Shown piece by piece: positions 8,857 to 16,420 of a stretch of 26,457 bases of DNA. Source of the DNA: DAOTEJ01 sp035454085 (GTDB taxonomy: Bacteria > Pseudomonadota > Gammaproteobacteria > Burkholderiales > Burkholderiaceae_F); NCBI GenBank assembly GCA_035454085.1, contig DAOTEJ010000031.1, positions 1 to 26,457 of the forward strand, given 5' to 3'. The notes beneath the pieces are model-generated. The model did no database searches. It worked only from the letters and a program-made list of their open reading frames with translations, and was not told the DNA's origin. Position numbers and translations under genes: made by a program. The first letter of the stretch is position 1, and each line of letters begins with the position of its first letter.

Positions 8857-9314
8857 CCATGGACATCAACCAGATCATGCGGCTGCTGCCGCACCGCTAT
8901 CCGTTCCTGCTGGTGGACCGGGTGCTCGAGATCGAGCCAGGCAAGCGCATCGTGGCGCTCAAGAACGTGACGGCCAACGAGCCGCACTTCACCGGGCACT
9001 TTCCGCATCTGCCGGTGATGCCCGGGGTGATGATCATCGAGGCCATGGCGCAGGCCGCGGCGATCTTCTCGTTCCTGAGCCTGGGCGTGAAGGCCGACCC
9101 CGACTCGCTGTTCTACTTCGCCGGGATCGACTCCGCGCGGTTCAAGCGTCCGGTGGTGCCGGGCGACCAGTTGCGCATGGAGGTCGAATTCCTGCGCGAG
9201 AAGGCCGGCATCGGCAAGTTCCACGGTCGCGCCACGGTGGATGGCCAGCTCGCGTGCGAGGCCGAGATGATGTGCGCCTACCGGCGCGTGGCCCGGGCAC
9301 CCGAGGTCGCGTGA
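8853..9314 (+). CDS. fabZ: 3-hydroxyacyl-[ACP] dehydratase FabZ
   Basis: Hot-dog fold dehydratase of 153 residues. It removes water from 3-hydroxyacyl-ACP in fatty acid elongation and competes with LpxA/LpxD for the same substrate pool. The family pattern is complete: LLPHRYPFLLVDRV at residues 11-24, then HFTGHFPHLPVMPGVMIIEA with catalytic His49 and Glu63. The ATG at 8853 overlaps the lpxD stop and has an AAGGA 6 nt upstream. A second ATG lies two codons later (8859) but is poorly spaced from that site. Its TGA shares one base with the lpxA start. The position between lpxD and lpxA is the standard proteobacterial order. Confidence 0.97.
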   Translation: MTMDINQIMRLLPHRYPFLLVDRVLEIEPGKRIVALKNVTANEPHFTGHFPHLPVMPGVMIIEAMAQAAAIFSFLSLGVKADPDSLFYFAGIDSARFKRPVVPGDQLRMEVEFLREKAGIGKFHGRATVDGQLACEAEMMCAYRRVARAPEVA

Positions 9315-10102
9315 TGGCACGCGTCCACGCGAGCGCCATCGTCGACCCGGCCGCGCAGCTGGCCGAGGACGTTGAAATTGGCCCGTTCTGCCTGGTCGGT
9401 CCGCGCGTGTCGATCGGCGCCGGCACGCGGCTCGACTCGCACGTGGTGGTCGCGGGGCGCACCCGCATCGGACGCAACAACCGCTTCTACGCGCATAGCG
9501 CCATCGGCGGCGAGCCGCAGGACAAGAAGTACGCGGGCGAGGACACCGAGCTCGTGATCGGCGACGGCAACACGGTGCGCGAGCACTGCACCTTCTCGCT
9601 GGGCACGACGCAGGGCGGCGGCGTGACGCGCCTGGGCTCGGACAACTGGATCATGGCCAACGTGCACGTGGCGCACGACTGCCAGGTGGGCAACGGCACC
9701 ATCATGGCCAACAACGTGACGCTCGCCGGTCACGTGGAGATCGGCGACCAGGTGATTCTCGGCGGCATGAGCGGAGTGCACCAGTTCGTGCGGGTGGGCG
9801 CGCACGCGATGGCCGCCGGCGGGGCGATCGTGCTGCGCGACGTGCCGCCCTACGTGATGTGCTCGGGCAACCCCGCCGAGCCCCACGGCCTGAACACCGA
9901 GGGGCTGCGGCGCCGAGGCTTCGACGCCGACACTCTGGCCGCGCTCAAGCGTGCCTACCGCGCGCTGTATCGCGAGGGGCGCACCGTTGCCGACGCGCAG
10001 GAGGCGCTCGCCGCCCTCGAGGCCGAGTCGCCCGCGGCGGCGCCGGCCGTGGCGCTGCTGCGCGAGTTCGTTGCCGCTTCGGCGCGCGGCCTGATCCGCT
10101 GA
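9314..10102 (+). CDS. lpxA: UDP-N-acetylglucosamine O-acyltransferase
   Basis: First enzyme of lipid A synthesis: it adds a 3-hydroxyacyl chain from ACP to UDP-GlcNAc. It is 262 residues, the usual length, with a hexapeptide-repeat beta-helix over about residues 3-190 and an alpha-helical C-terminal domain. The catalytic histidine appears in NVHVAHDCQVGN as His121 (equivalent to E. coli His125). The GGEPQDKKY loop and the VREHCTF segment are also family hallmarks. The ATG overlaps the fabZ TGA by one base. The frame is open further upstream, but only this start gives the normal N-terminus (VHASAIVDPAAQLAEDV). Its stop overlaps lpxB by one base. Confidence 0.97.
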   Translation: MARVHASAIVDPAAQLAEDVEIGPFCLVGPRVSIGAGTRLDSHVVVAGRTRIGRNNRFYAHSAIGGEPQDKKYAGEDTELVIGDGNTVREHCTFSLGTTQGGGVTRLGSDNWIMANVHVAHDCQVGNGTIMANNVTLAGHVEIGDQVILGGMSGVHQFVRVGAHAMAAGGAIVLRDVPPYVMCSGNPAEPHGLNTEGLRRRGFDADTLAALKRAYRALYREGRTVADAQEALAALEAESPAAAPAVALLREFVAASARGLIR

Positions 10103-11256
10103 TGCTGCCCGCGCGGCCCGCCCTGGCCTGGCTGGCCGGCGAGGCCTCGGGCGACCTGCTGGCCTCCCTGGTGCTGCCCGAGGTGCGGCGGCGCGCGCCG
10201 GCACTCGACCACGTGGGCGTGGGCGGCGAGCGCATGGTCGCCGCCGGACTCACGGCCTGGCACTCGAGCCAGGAGCTATCGGTGCGCGGCTACGTCGAGG
10301 TACTGCGCCACCTGCCGCGCCTGCTGCGCCTGCGGCGTTCGCTGCAGCAGCGGCTCCTGGGCGCGATGCCGCGCGCCTTCGTGGGGGTCGACGCGCCGGA
10401 CTTCAACCTGGGCCTGGAACTCAAGCTGCGTGCCGCGGGCATCCCCACCGTGCACATGGTGGCACCCGCGGTGTGGGCGTGGCGCCCCGAGCGCGTGGAC
10501 CTGGTGCGGCGCGCGGTGGACCATCTGCTGATGATCTTCCCCTTCGAGGAGGCGATCTTCGCGCCGGCGGGCGTGCGCTGCACCTACATCGGCCACCCGC
10601 TGGCGCGCGAGATTCCGCTCGCGCCGGACGCCGCCGCCGCGCGTGGCCGTCTGGGCCTGCCCGCGAGCGGCCCGCTGGTGGCGCTGCTGCCCGGCAGCCG
10701 CCCCGACGAGATCACCTGGTGCGCGCCGCTGTTCCTCGACGCGGCGCGGCTCATGCTCGATTCCGACCCCGGGCTGCGCTTCGTGCTGCCCGCAGCCGAC
10801 GCCGCGCTGCACGCGCGCCTGGCCGCCCTGCTCGACGTGCGGCCGCGGCTCGCCGAGCGCACCACGCTCGTGCTCGGCCGCTCCCACGATGCCCTCGAGG
10901 CAAGTGACGCGGTGCTGGTGGCCAGCGGCACGGCCACTCTGGAAGCCGCGCTTTACAAGCGGCCGATGGTGGTGTCGTACCGCATGCCGCGGCTGTCGGC
11001 CTGGCTGATCCGGCGCAAGGGACGCATTCCCTACGTTGCCCTGCCCAACATCCTCGCGGGGCGTTTCCTGGTGCCCGAGTTCCTGCAGGAGCAGGCCCAG
11101 GCCGCGCCGATTGCCCGCGCGCTGCTGGAGCAGCTCGCGCCCGGACGCCGCGAGGCGCTCGCCGGCCCGTACGCCGAGATGCACCACGCACTGCTGCGCG
11201 ACACGCCCGCGCTCGCGGCGCAGGCCATCCTGGCAACAGCGGGGGCGGGGGCGTGA
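10102..11256 (+). CDS. lpxB: Lipid-A-disaccharide synthase
   Basis: Inner-membrane-associated glycosyltransferase (GT19) of 384 residues. It joins UDP-2,3-diacylglucosamine to lipid X to make the lipid A disaccharide. Recognisable elements are the N-terminal GEASGD motif (about residues 13-18), VGVDAPDFN, AVWAWRPERV, the PLLM/IFPFE segment, YIGHPL, the LLPGSRPDEI nucleotide-binding motif and the C-terminal ASGTATLE followed by LPNILAG. The ATG overlaps the lpxA stop (TGATG). Its TGA overlaps the rnhB GTG by 4 bp. The order lpxD-fabZ-lpxA-lpxB is canonical. Nothing is missing or truncated. Confidence 0.97.
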   Translation: MLPARPALAWLAGEASGDLLASLVLPEVRRRAPALDHVGVGGERMVAAGLTAWHSSQELSVRGYVEVLRHLPRLLRLRRSLQQRLLGAMPRAFVGVDAPDFNLGLELKLRAAGIPTVHMVAPAVWAWRPERVDLVRRAVDHLLMIFPFEEAIFAPAGVRCTYIGHPLAREIPLAPDAAAARGRLGLPASGPLVALLPGSRPDEITWCAPLFLDAARLMLDSDPGLRFVLPAADAALHARLAALLDVRPRLAERTTLVLGRSHDALEASDAVLVASGTATLEAALYKRPMVVSYRMPRLSAWLIRRKGRIPYVALPNILAGRFLVPEFLQEQAQAAPIARALLEQLAPGRREALAGPYAEMHHALLRDTPALAAQAILATAGAGA

Positions 11257-11861
11257 GGGACCTCTTCTCGGCGCGGCCGCCATCGGCGCTCGTCGCTGGC
11301 GTGGACGAGGCCGGCCGCGGCCCGCTCGCCGGTCCGGTCGTGGCGGCGGCGGTGATCCTCGACCCGGACCGGCCCATCGAGGGGCTGCGCGACTCCAAGC
11401 AGCTCAGTGCCGCGCGGCGCGAACGCCTCGCGCCGCTGATCCGCGAGCGCGCGCTGGCCTGGTGCGTGGCCGAGGCCAGTGTCGAGGAGATCGACGCCCT
11501 CAACATCCTTCAGGCCACGCTGCTCGCCATGCGTCGCGCGGTGGCGGGCCTGGCGCTGGTGCCCGAGCTCGTGCTGGTCGATGGCAACCAGTTGCCGCGC
11601 CTGGCGTGCGAGGCGCGCGCAATCATCGGCGGCGACGCGCTGGAGCCGGCGATCTCCGCCGCTTCGATCCTGGCCAAGACGGTGCGCGACGCGGGCATGG
11701 CCGCGGCCGAGGCGCATTACCCGGGCTACGGCTTCGCGCGCCACGCGGGCTACGGCACGGCCCAGCACCTCGCGGCGCTCGAGACCCTGGGCGCCACGCC
11801 GCTGCACCGGCGCAGCTTCGCGCCCGTGGCGCGCGTGCTGGCGCGCGGGGCAAGACCATGA
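11253..11861 (+). CDS. rnhB: Ribonuclease HII
   Basis: Endonuclease that cuts the RNA strand of RNA-DNA hybrids and removes misincorporated ribonucleotides. It is 202 residues. The catalytic DEAGRGP motif has Asp18 and Glu19. DSKQLSAARRE lies around residue 48, VLVDGN (third acidic residue) around residue 110, and SAASILAKTVRD with the fourth acidic residue at about 135-146. The characteristic HYPGYGFARHAGYGT segment follows, and the C-terminus is HRRSFAPV. The GTG start overlaps the lpxB stop by 4 bp and its own stop overlaps the next gene (ATGA). It follows lpxB in many beta- and gammaproteobacteria. Confidence 0.97.
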   Translation: MRDLFSARPPSALVAGVDEAGRGPLAGPVVAAAVILDPDRPIEGLRDSKQLSAARRERLAPLIRERALAWCVAEASVEEIDALNILQATLLAMRRAVAGLALVPELVLVDGNQLPRLACEARAIIGGDALEPAISAASILAKTVRDAGMAAAEAHYPGYGFARHAGYGTAQHLAALETLGATPLHRRSFAPVARVLARGARP

Positions 11862-12667
11862 AGACGGTCGAGATCCGCTCGGCGGACAACGCCCACCTCA
11901 AGGCCTGGCGTCGCCTGGCCGAGAGTGCGCGCGCCTGCCGCCTGGCGGGGCGCACCCTGGCCGAGGGGCTGCATCTGGCGCAAGCCGCGCTTGCCGCCGG
12001 CGCGCCGGTGCAGGCCGTGATCCTGCGCGAAGGGGCGGCGCAGCCTGCGATCGAGCTGGCTCGCGCCGCGGCCGAGCGCCACGCCTTGCCCCTGCACCTG
12101 CTGACCGGTGCGCTCTACGAGCGCCTGGCGCCGGTCCCCGAGGGCGCGGGTCTGATGCTGGAGCTGGCCATTGCGCGGCCGCCACGGCCGCAGGCCCTGG
12201 CGCAGGACGCGGTCTATCTGTCGGGCGTGCAGGAGCCCGGCAACGTCGGTGCGCTGTTGCGCACCGCCGCGGCGGCGGGCATCGCGCAGGTCGCGGCGAG
12301 CCCGGACACGGCTTACCTGTGGTCGCCCAAGGTGCTGCGAGCGGGCATGGGGGCGCACTTCGCGCTTGCTCTGCACGAGGGCGTGGGCGCGGAGGAACTG
12401 CCGGCGATGTTCCGTGCCGAGCGCCTCGCGGCCGAGGCCAGCGGCGGCGAGGACCTGTATTCGGCCGACTGGGGGCAGGGTCCCACGCTGTGGATGTTCG
12501 GCTCCGAGGGGGCCGGTCTCGCGCCCGCCGCGCAGGCTCTGTGCCAGCGCGGCCTGACCATACCCGTGGACGCGGCGGTGGAGTCGCTCAACGTGGCGGC
12601 GGCCGCGGCGGTGTGCCTGTTCGAGCAGCGCCGCAGGCGGCTCAATCTCCGTTCCGGTCGAGCTTGA
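11858..12667 (+). CDS. TrmH/SpoU family RNA 2'-O-methyltransferase
   Basis: A 269-residue SPOUT-class methyltransferase. The N-terminal substrate-binding domain (about 1-100) carries the RTLAEGLHL motif. The knotted SAM domain shows motif 1 QEPGNVGALLRTA (from Gln125, with Asn129 and the catalytic Arg), motif 2 FGSEGAGL (from Phe214) and motif 3 IPVDAAVESLNVAAAAAV (Ser243-Leu244-Asn245). The family transfers a methyl group to a ribose 2'-OH of tRNA or 23S rRNA; which RNA is modified here cannot be told from sequence. The ATG overlaps the rnhB stop. The 3' end overlaps the oppositely oriented ppsR by 26 bp. This is the last gene of the envelope cluster. Confidence 0.9.
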   Translation: MKTVEIRSADNAHLKAWRRLAESARACRLAGRTLAEGLHLAQAALAAGAPVQAVILREGAAQPAIELARAAAERHALPLHLLTGALYERLAPVPEGAGLMLELAIARPPRPQALAQDAVYLSGVQEPGNVGALLRTAAAAGIAQVAASPDTAYLWSPKVLRAGMGAHFALALHEGVGAEELPAMFRAERLAAEASGGEDLYSADWGQGPTLWMFGSEGAGLAPAAQALCQRGLTIPVDAAVESLNVAAAAAVCLFEQRRRRLNLRSGRA

Positions 12668-13487
12668 CGTACTGCATGATGGTCGCGGCGATCTCTTCGA
12701 TCGACTTGCTGGTCGACGACAGCCACTGGATGCCCTCGCGCCGCATCATGCGTTCGGCCGCGTCGACCTCGTAGCGGCAATTCTCGATCGAGGCGTAGCG
12801 GCTGTTCGGCCGACGCTCGTTGCGCACCTCCGAGAGGCGCTCGGGCGCGATCGACAGCCCGAAGATCTTGGCCTTGTGCGGGGGCAGGGCGCTGGGCAGG
12901 GTGTTGCGCTCGAAGTCCTCGGGGATCAGCGGGTAGTTCGCCGCCTTCACCCCGTACTGCATCGCCAGGTACAGGCTGGTCGGCGTCTTGCCGCTGCGCG
13001 AGACGCCCGCGAGGATCACGTCGGCTTCGGCAAGGCCCTTGGCCGACTGGCCATCGTCGTGGGCCAGCGTGAAGTTGATCGCCTCGATGCGGTTCTTGTA
13101 CTGCTTGGAGTCCGAGATCTGGTGCGAGCGCCCCATGGTGTGGGTGCTCTTCATGTCGAGTTCGGCCTCGAGCGGCTCGACGAAGGCCTTGAACATCTCG
13201 ACCACGTAGCCGGTGGTGTCGGCGCGCAAGGCCTCGCTGACCTCGGGCTCGACCAGGGTCGAAAACACGATCGGGCGCAGGCCGTCGCGAGCGTGGGCCT
13301 CGTTGACGCGCAGGGCTGCCTCGCGCGCCTTGGCAATCGTGTCGATGAAGGGCAGGCGTTGCTGGCGCGTCTGCAATTGTTCGAATTGCGTCAGCACCGC
13401 GTGACCGAGTGTCTCGGCGGTGATGCCCGTGCCGTCCGAGACGAAGAAGACGGTGCGCAGGGTGGGACGCGGGGGCCGGTCGGGCAT
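12642..13487 (-). CDS. ppsR: PEP synthase regulatory protein (bifunctional kinase/pyrophosphorylase)
   Basis: DUF299-type regulator of 281 residues. It inactivates PEP synthase by ADP-dependent phosphorylation of a threonine next to its catalytic histidine, and reverses this with phosphate. The N-terminal FFVSDGTGITAETLG motif lies at about residues 14-28, and a P-loop GVSRSGKT at residues 161-168 is followed by PTSLYLA. The start at 13487 has a GGAG 5 nt upstream and gives the normal N-terminus, although the frame is open further upstream. The gene is divergent from its target ppsA across an 88-bp gap, the usual arrangement in betaproteobacteria. Its 3' end overlaps the convergent methyltransferase gene by 26 bp. 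Confidence 0.96.
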   Translation of the reverse strand: MPDRPPRPTLRTVFFVSDGTGITAETLGHAVLTQFEQLQTRQQRLPFIDTIAKAREAALRVNEAHARDGLRPIVFSTLVEPEVSEALRADTTGYVVEMFKAFVEPLEAELDMKSTHTMGRSHQISDSKQYKNRIEAINFTLAHDDGQSAKGLAEADVILAGVSRSGKTPTSLYLAMQYGVKAANYPLIPEDFERNTLPSALPPHKAKIFGLSIAPERLSEVRNERRPNSRYASIENCRYEVDAAERMMRREGIQWLSSTSKSIEEIAATIMQYVKLDRNGD

Positions 13488-13531
13488 GGGGACTCCGTTG
13501 ATGCAACGCAGCGATTGCGGGGACGAGCGGC

Positions 13532-13537
13532 TAGAAT
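13532..13537 (+). promoter_or_regulatory. Candidate -10 element for ppsA
   Basis: The hexamer TAGAAT in the 88-bp gap between ppsR and ppsA differs from the sigma-70 -10 consensus at one position and lies 39 bp upstream of the ppsA ATG. No good -35 is seen at 16-18 bp spacing, so the promoter may be weak or activator-dependent. The call rests on position and the single hexamer. Confidence 0.45.
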
Positions 13538-13575
13538 CGAGGGCGATTTTCACATACCCACGATCAGGAGAGGGC

Positions 13576-15954
13576 ATGCAGCGCGGCCAGTTCGTCGTTC
13601 CGTTCAGCCAGTTGCGCATGAGCGATGTGGAGTCGGTGGGCGGGAAGAACGCCTCCCTCGGCGAACTGCTGAGCCAGCTCACCGACGCGGGCATCCGCGT
13701 GCCCGATGGCTTTGCCACCACCGCCGAGGCCTTCCGGGTGTTCCTGCGCGAGGGCGGCCTGGAGGCGCGCATCGCCGACCGGCTCGAGCACCTCGACGTT
13801 GACGACACCCGTGAACTCGCGCGCGCGGGCGCGCAGATCCGCGGCTGGCTCGAGGCCGCGCCCTTCCCGGCGGAGCTCGAGGCGGAAGTGCGCCGCTTCT
13901 ATGCCTGGCTCAAGGCCGACGCGCCAGGCGACATCTCGGTGGCGGTGCGCTCCTCGGCCACGGCCGAGGACCTGCCCGACGCCTCGTTCGCCGGGCAGCA
14001 GGAGACCTTTCTGAACGTGGTCGGCGCCGACGCGGTGCTCGCGCGCATGAAGGAAGTCTTCGCCTCGCTCTACAACGACCGGGCGATCGCCTACCGCGTG
14101 CACAAGGGCTTCACCCACGCCGAGGTCGCGCTCTCGGCCGGGGTGCAGCGCATGGTGCGCTCGGACCTCGGGGCTTCGGGCGTGATGTTCACCCTGGACA
14201 CCGAAAGCGGCTTCGATCAGGTGGTCTTCATCACCGCCAGCTACGGACTGGGCGAGACCGTGGTCCAGGGCGCGGTGAACCCCGACGAGTTCTACGTGCA
14301 CAAGCCCATGCTGGAGCTGGGCAAGTACCCCATCATCCGCCGCTCGCTGGGATCCAAGCTCATCAAGATGGAGTTCGATCCGGCCGCCAGCGGCGGGCGC
14401 ACGGTGCGCACCGTGGACGTGCCCGACGCCGAACGCCACCGCTACTCGCTGACCGATGCCGACGTGCTCGAACTCGCCCGCTACGCGGTGATCATCGAGC
14501 GCCACTACGGCCGTCCGATGGACATCGAGTGGGGCAAGGACGGGCTGGACGGGCGCATCTACATCCTGCAGGCGCGGCCCGAGACCGTGAAGTCACAGGC
14601 CGGCCATGCCGACACCCAGCAGCGCTTTCGCCTCAAGGGCAAGGGCCAGATCCTGGCCAGCGGCCGCGCGATCGGCCAGAAGATCGGTGTGGGCACGGTG
14701 CGCATCGTCAGCGACGCCGAGCACATGCACCTGGTGCAGGCGGGCGACGTGCTGGTCACCGACATGACCGATCCCAACTGGGAGCCCGTGATGAAGCGCG
14801 CCGCCGCCATCGTCACCAACCGCGGCGGGCGGACCTGCCATGCGGCGATCATCGCCCGCGAGCTGGGCATCCCGGCCGTAGTGGGCTGCGGCGACGCCAC
14901 CCACACGCTCAGTGACGGCGCCACCGTGACGGTGAGCTGCGCCGAGGGCGACACCGGCAACATCTACGCCGGCGCGCTCGAGATGGAGGTCGAAACCGTC
15001 AAGGCCGGCGTGCTGCCCGAGATCCCCGTCAAGATCATGATGAACGTGGGCAACCCGCAGCTCGCCTTCGACTTCCAGTCGCTGCCCAACGCCGGCGTGG
15101 GGCTGGCGCGGCTCGAGTTCATCATCAACAACAACATCGGAGTGCACCCCAAGGCGGTACTCGACTACCCCGCGCTCGACAACGAGCTCAAGCGCGCCGT
15201 GGAGCGCCTGGCGCACGGCTACGACAGCCCGCGCGCCTTCTTCGAGGCCAAGCTCGCCGAGGGCATTGCCACCATCGCCGCCGCCTTCTGGCCCAAGAAG
15301 GTCATCGTGCGCATGTCCGACTTCAAGAGCAACGAATACAAGAAGCTGATCGGGGGCAGCCGCTACGAGCCCGACGAAGAGAACCCCATGCTCGGCTTCC
15401 GCGGCGCGAGCCGCTACATCGCCGAGAGCTTCGCCGAGTGCTTCGCGATGGAGTGCGCGGCCCTGAAGCGGGTGCGCGACGACATGGGCCTGACCAACGT
15501 CGAGATCATGATTCCCTTCGTGCGCACGCTCGGCGAGGCACGGCGCGTCACCGAACTGCTGGCCGGGCACGGACTCGAGCGCGGCCACAACGGCCTGCGC
15601 CTGATCATGATGTGCGAGATCCCCAGCAACGCCGTGCTCGCTCACGAGTTCCTGCAGTATTTCGACGGCTTTTCGATCGGCTCGAACGACCTGACCCAGC
15701 TCACGCTGGGCCTGGACCGCGACTCGGGCCTGGTGGCCGAGTCCTTCGACGAGCGCGACCCGGCGGTCAAGGCCCTGCTCGCGATGGCGATCAAGGCGTG
15801 CCGCGCCGAGGGCAAGTACATCGGCATCTGCGGCCAGGGGCCCTCGGACCACGCCGACTTCGCGCAGTGGCTGATGGAGCAGGGGATCGAGTCGATCTCG
15901 CTCAATCCCGACACCGTGGTCGACACCTGGCAGCGCCTCGCGCGGCCCGGCTGA
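13576..15954 (+). CDS. ppsA: Phosphoenolpyruvate synthase
   Basis: Gluconeogenic enzyme that makes PEP from pyruvate and ATP, releasing AMP and phosphate. It is 792 residues, the usual length. The N-terminal ATP/pyruvate-binding domain (about 1-340) contains GGKNASLGEL and VRSSATAEDLPDASFAGQQ. The phosphohistidine domain (about 385-460) contains GGRTCHAAIIARELGIPAVVG with catalytic His422 and Thr420, the position PpsR phosphorylates in this family. The C-terminal PEP-binding barrel (about 480-790) ends with GICGQGPSDH and Cys752. The ATG is preceded by AGGAGAGGG. The regulator gene ppsR lies directly upstream, divergent, and an NfeD gene follows after 32 bp without a visible terminator. Confidence 0.98.
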   Translation: MQRGQFVVPFSQLRMSDVESVGGKNASLGELLSQLTDAGIRVPDGFATTAEAFRVFLREGGLEARIADRLEHLDVDDTRELARAGAQIRGWLEAAPFPAELEAEVRRFYAWLKADAPGDISVAVRSSATAEDLPDASFAGQQETFLNVVGADAVLARMKEVFASLYNDRAIAYRVHKGFTHAEVALSAGVQRMVRSDLGASGVMFTLDTESGFDQVVFITASYGLGETVVQGAVNPDEFYVHKPMLELGKYPIIRRSLGSKLIKMEFDPAASGGRTVRTVDVPDAERHRYSLTDADVLELARYAVIIERHYGRPMDIEWGKDGLDGRIYILQARPETVKSQAGHADTQQRFRLKGKGQILASGRAIGQKIGVGTVRIVSDAEHMHLVQAGDVLVTDMTDPNWEPVMKRAAAIVTNRGGRTCHAAIIARELGIPAVVGCGDATHTLSDGATVTVSCAEGDTGNIYAGALEMEVETVKAGVLPEIPVKIMMNVGNPQLAFDFQSLPNAGVGLARLEFIINNNIGVHPKAVLDYPALDNELKRAVERLAHGYDSPRAFFEAKLAEGIATIAAAFWPKKVIVRMSDFKSNEYKKLIGGSRYEPDEENPMLGFRGASRYIAESFAECFAMECAALKRVRDDMGLTNVEIMIPFVRTLGEARRVTELLAGHGLERGHNGLRLIMMCEIPSNAVLAHEFLQYFDGFSIGSNDLTQLTLGLDRDSGLVAESFDERDPAVKALLAMAIKACRAEGKYIGICGQGPSDHADFAQWLMEQGIESISLNPDTVVDTWQRLARPG

Positions 15955-15986
15955 TCCGCCGCACCTCACCTCTAACGGAGCCCGCG

Positions 15987-16412
15987 ATGCCCGCCTATGC
16001 CTGGTGGTTCGTGCTTGCCCTGGCGCTGGCCGGGGGCGAGTTGCTGACCAGCACCTTCTATCTGCTGGTGCTGGGCGGCGCCGCGGCGGCCGGCGGCCTG
16101 GTGGCCCTGGCAGGCGGTCCGCCGGTGGCGCAGTTCGTGGTCGCGGCGGCGTTGGGTGTGGCGGGCTCGCTGTGGTTGCGCCGCGTGCGTGCCCGCTCGG
16201 CAGCCGCGGCCGGCGTGGACCGCATCCAGCATCCCGACGTCGGCCAGAGCCTGCGGGTTGACGGCTGGACCGCGACGGGCACGGGCAAGGCGCAGTACCG
16301 CGGCGCGGTGTGGGACGTCGAACTGGCGCCCGGCGAGCGCGCCGAGCCCGGCGAGTTCGTGATCCGCGCGATCGAATCCAACCGTCTGATCGTCGCGCGC
16401 CGAGCGCGCTAG
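15987..16412 (+). CDS. NfeD-family membrane protein (short form)
   Basis: A 141-residue protein. The first ~70 residues form two or three hydrophobic segments (WWFVLALALAGGELL, TFYLLVLGGAAAAGGLVAL, then VVAAALGVAGSLWL), followed by a soluble C-terminal OB-like domain (about 75-141) with VGQSLRVDGWT and YRGAVWDVEL, ending with AIESNRLIVARRAR. This is the short NfeD type without the ClpP-like protease domain. NfeD proteins occur beside SPFH/stomatin genes and are thought to help membrane-domain organisation; the exact function is unsettled. The ATG has an ACGGAG about 6 nt upstream. The SPFH partner begins 8 nt after the stop, so the two are very likely co-expressed. Confidence 0.9.
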   Translation: MPAYAWWFVLALALAGGELLTSTFYLLVLGGAAAAGGLVALAGGPPVAQFVVAAALGVAGSLWLRRVRARSAAAAGVDRIQHPDVGQSLRVDGWTATGTGKAQYRGAVWDVELAPGERAEPGEFVIRAIESNRLIVARRAR

Positions 16413-16420
16413 GAGAGACC

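Noticed and set aside
11243..11261. G-rich run at the lpxB/rnhB junction as a G-quadruplex
   Set aside because: Only three runs of three or more G are present, so the four-run requirement is not met.
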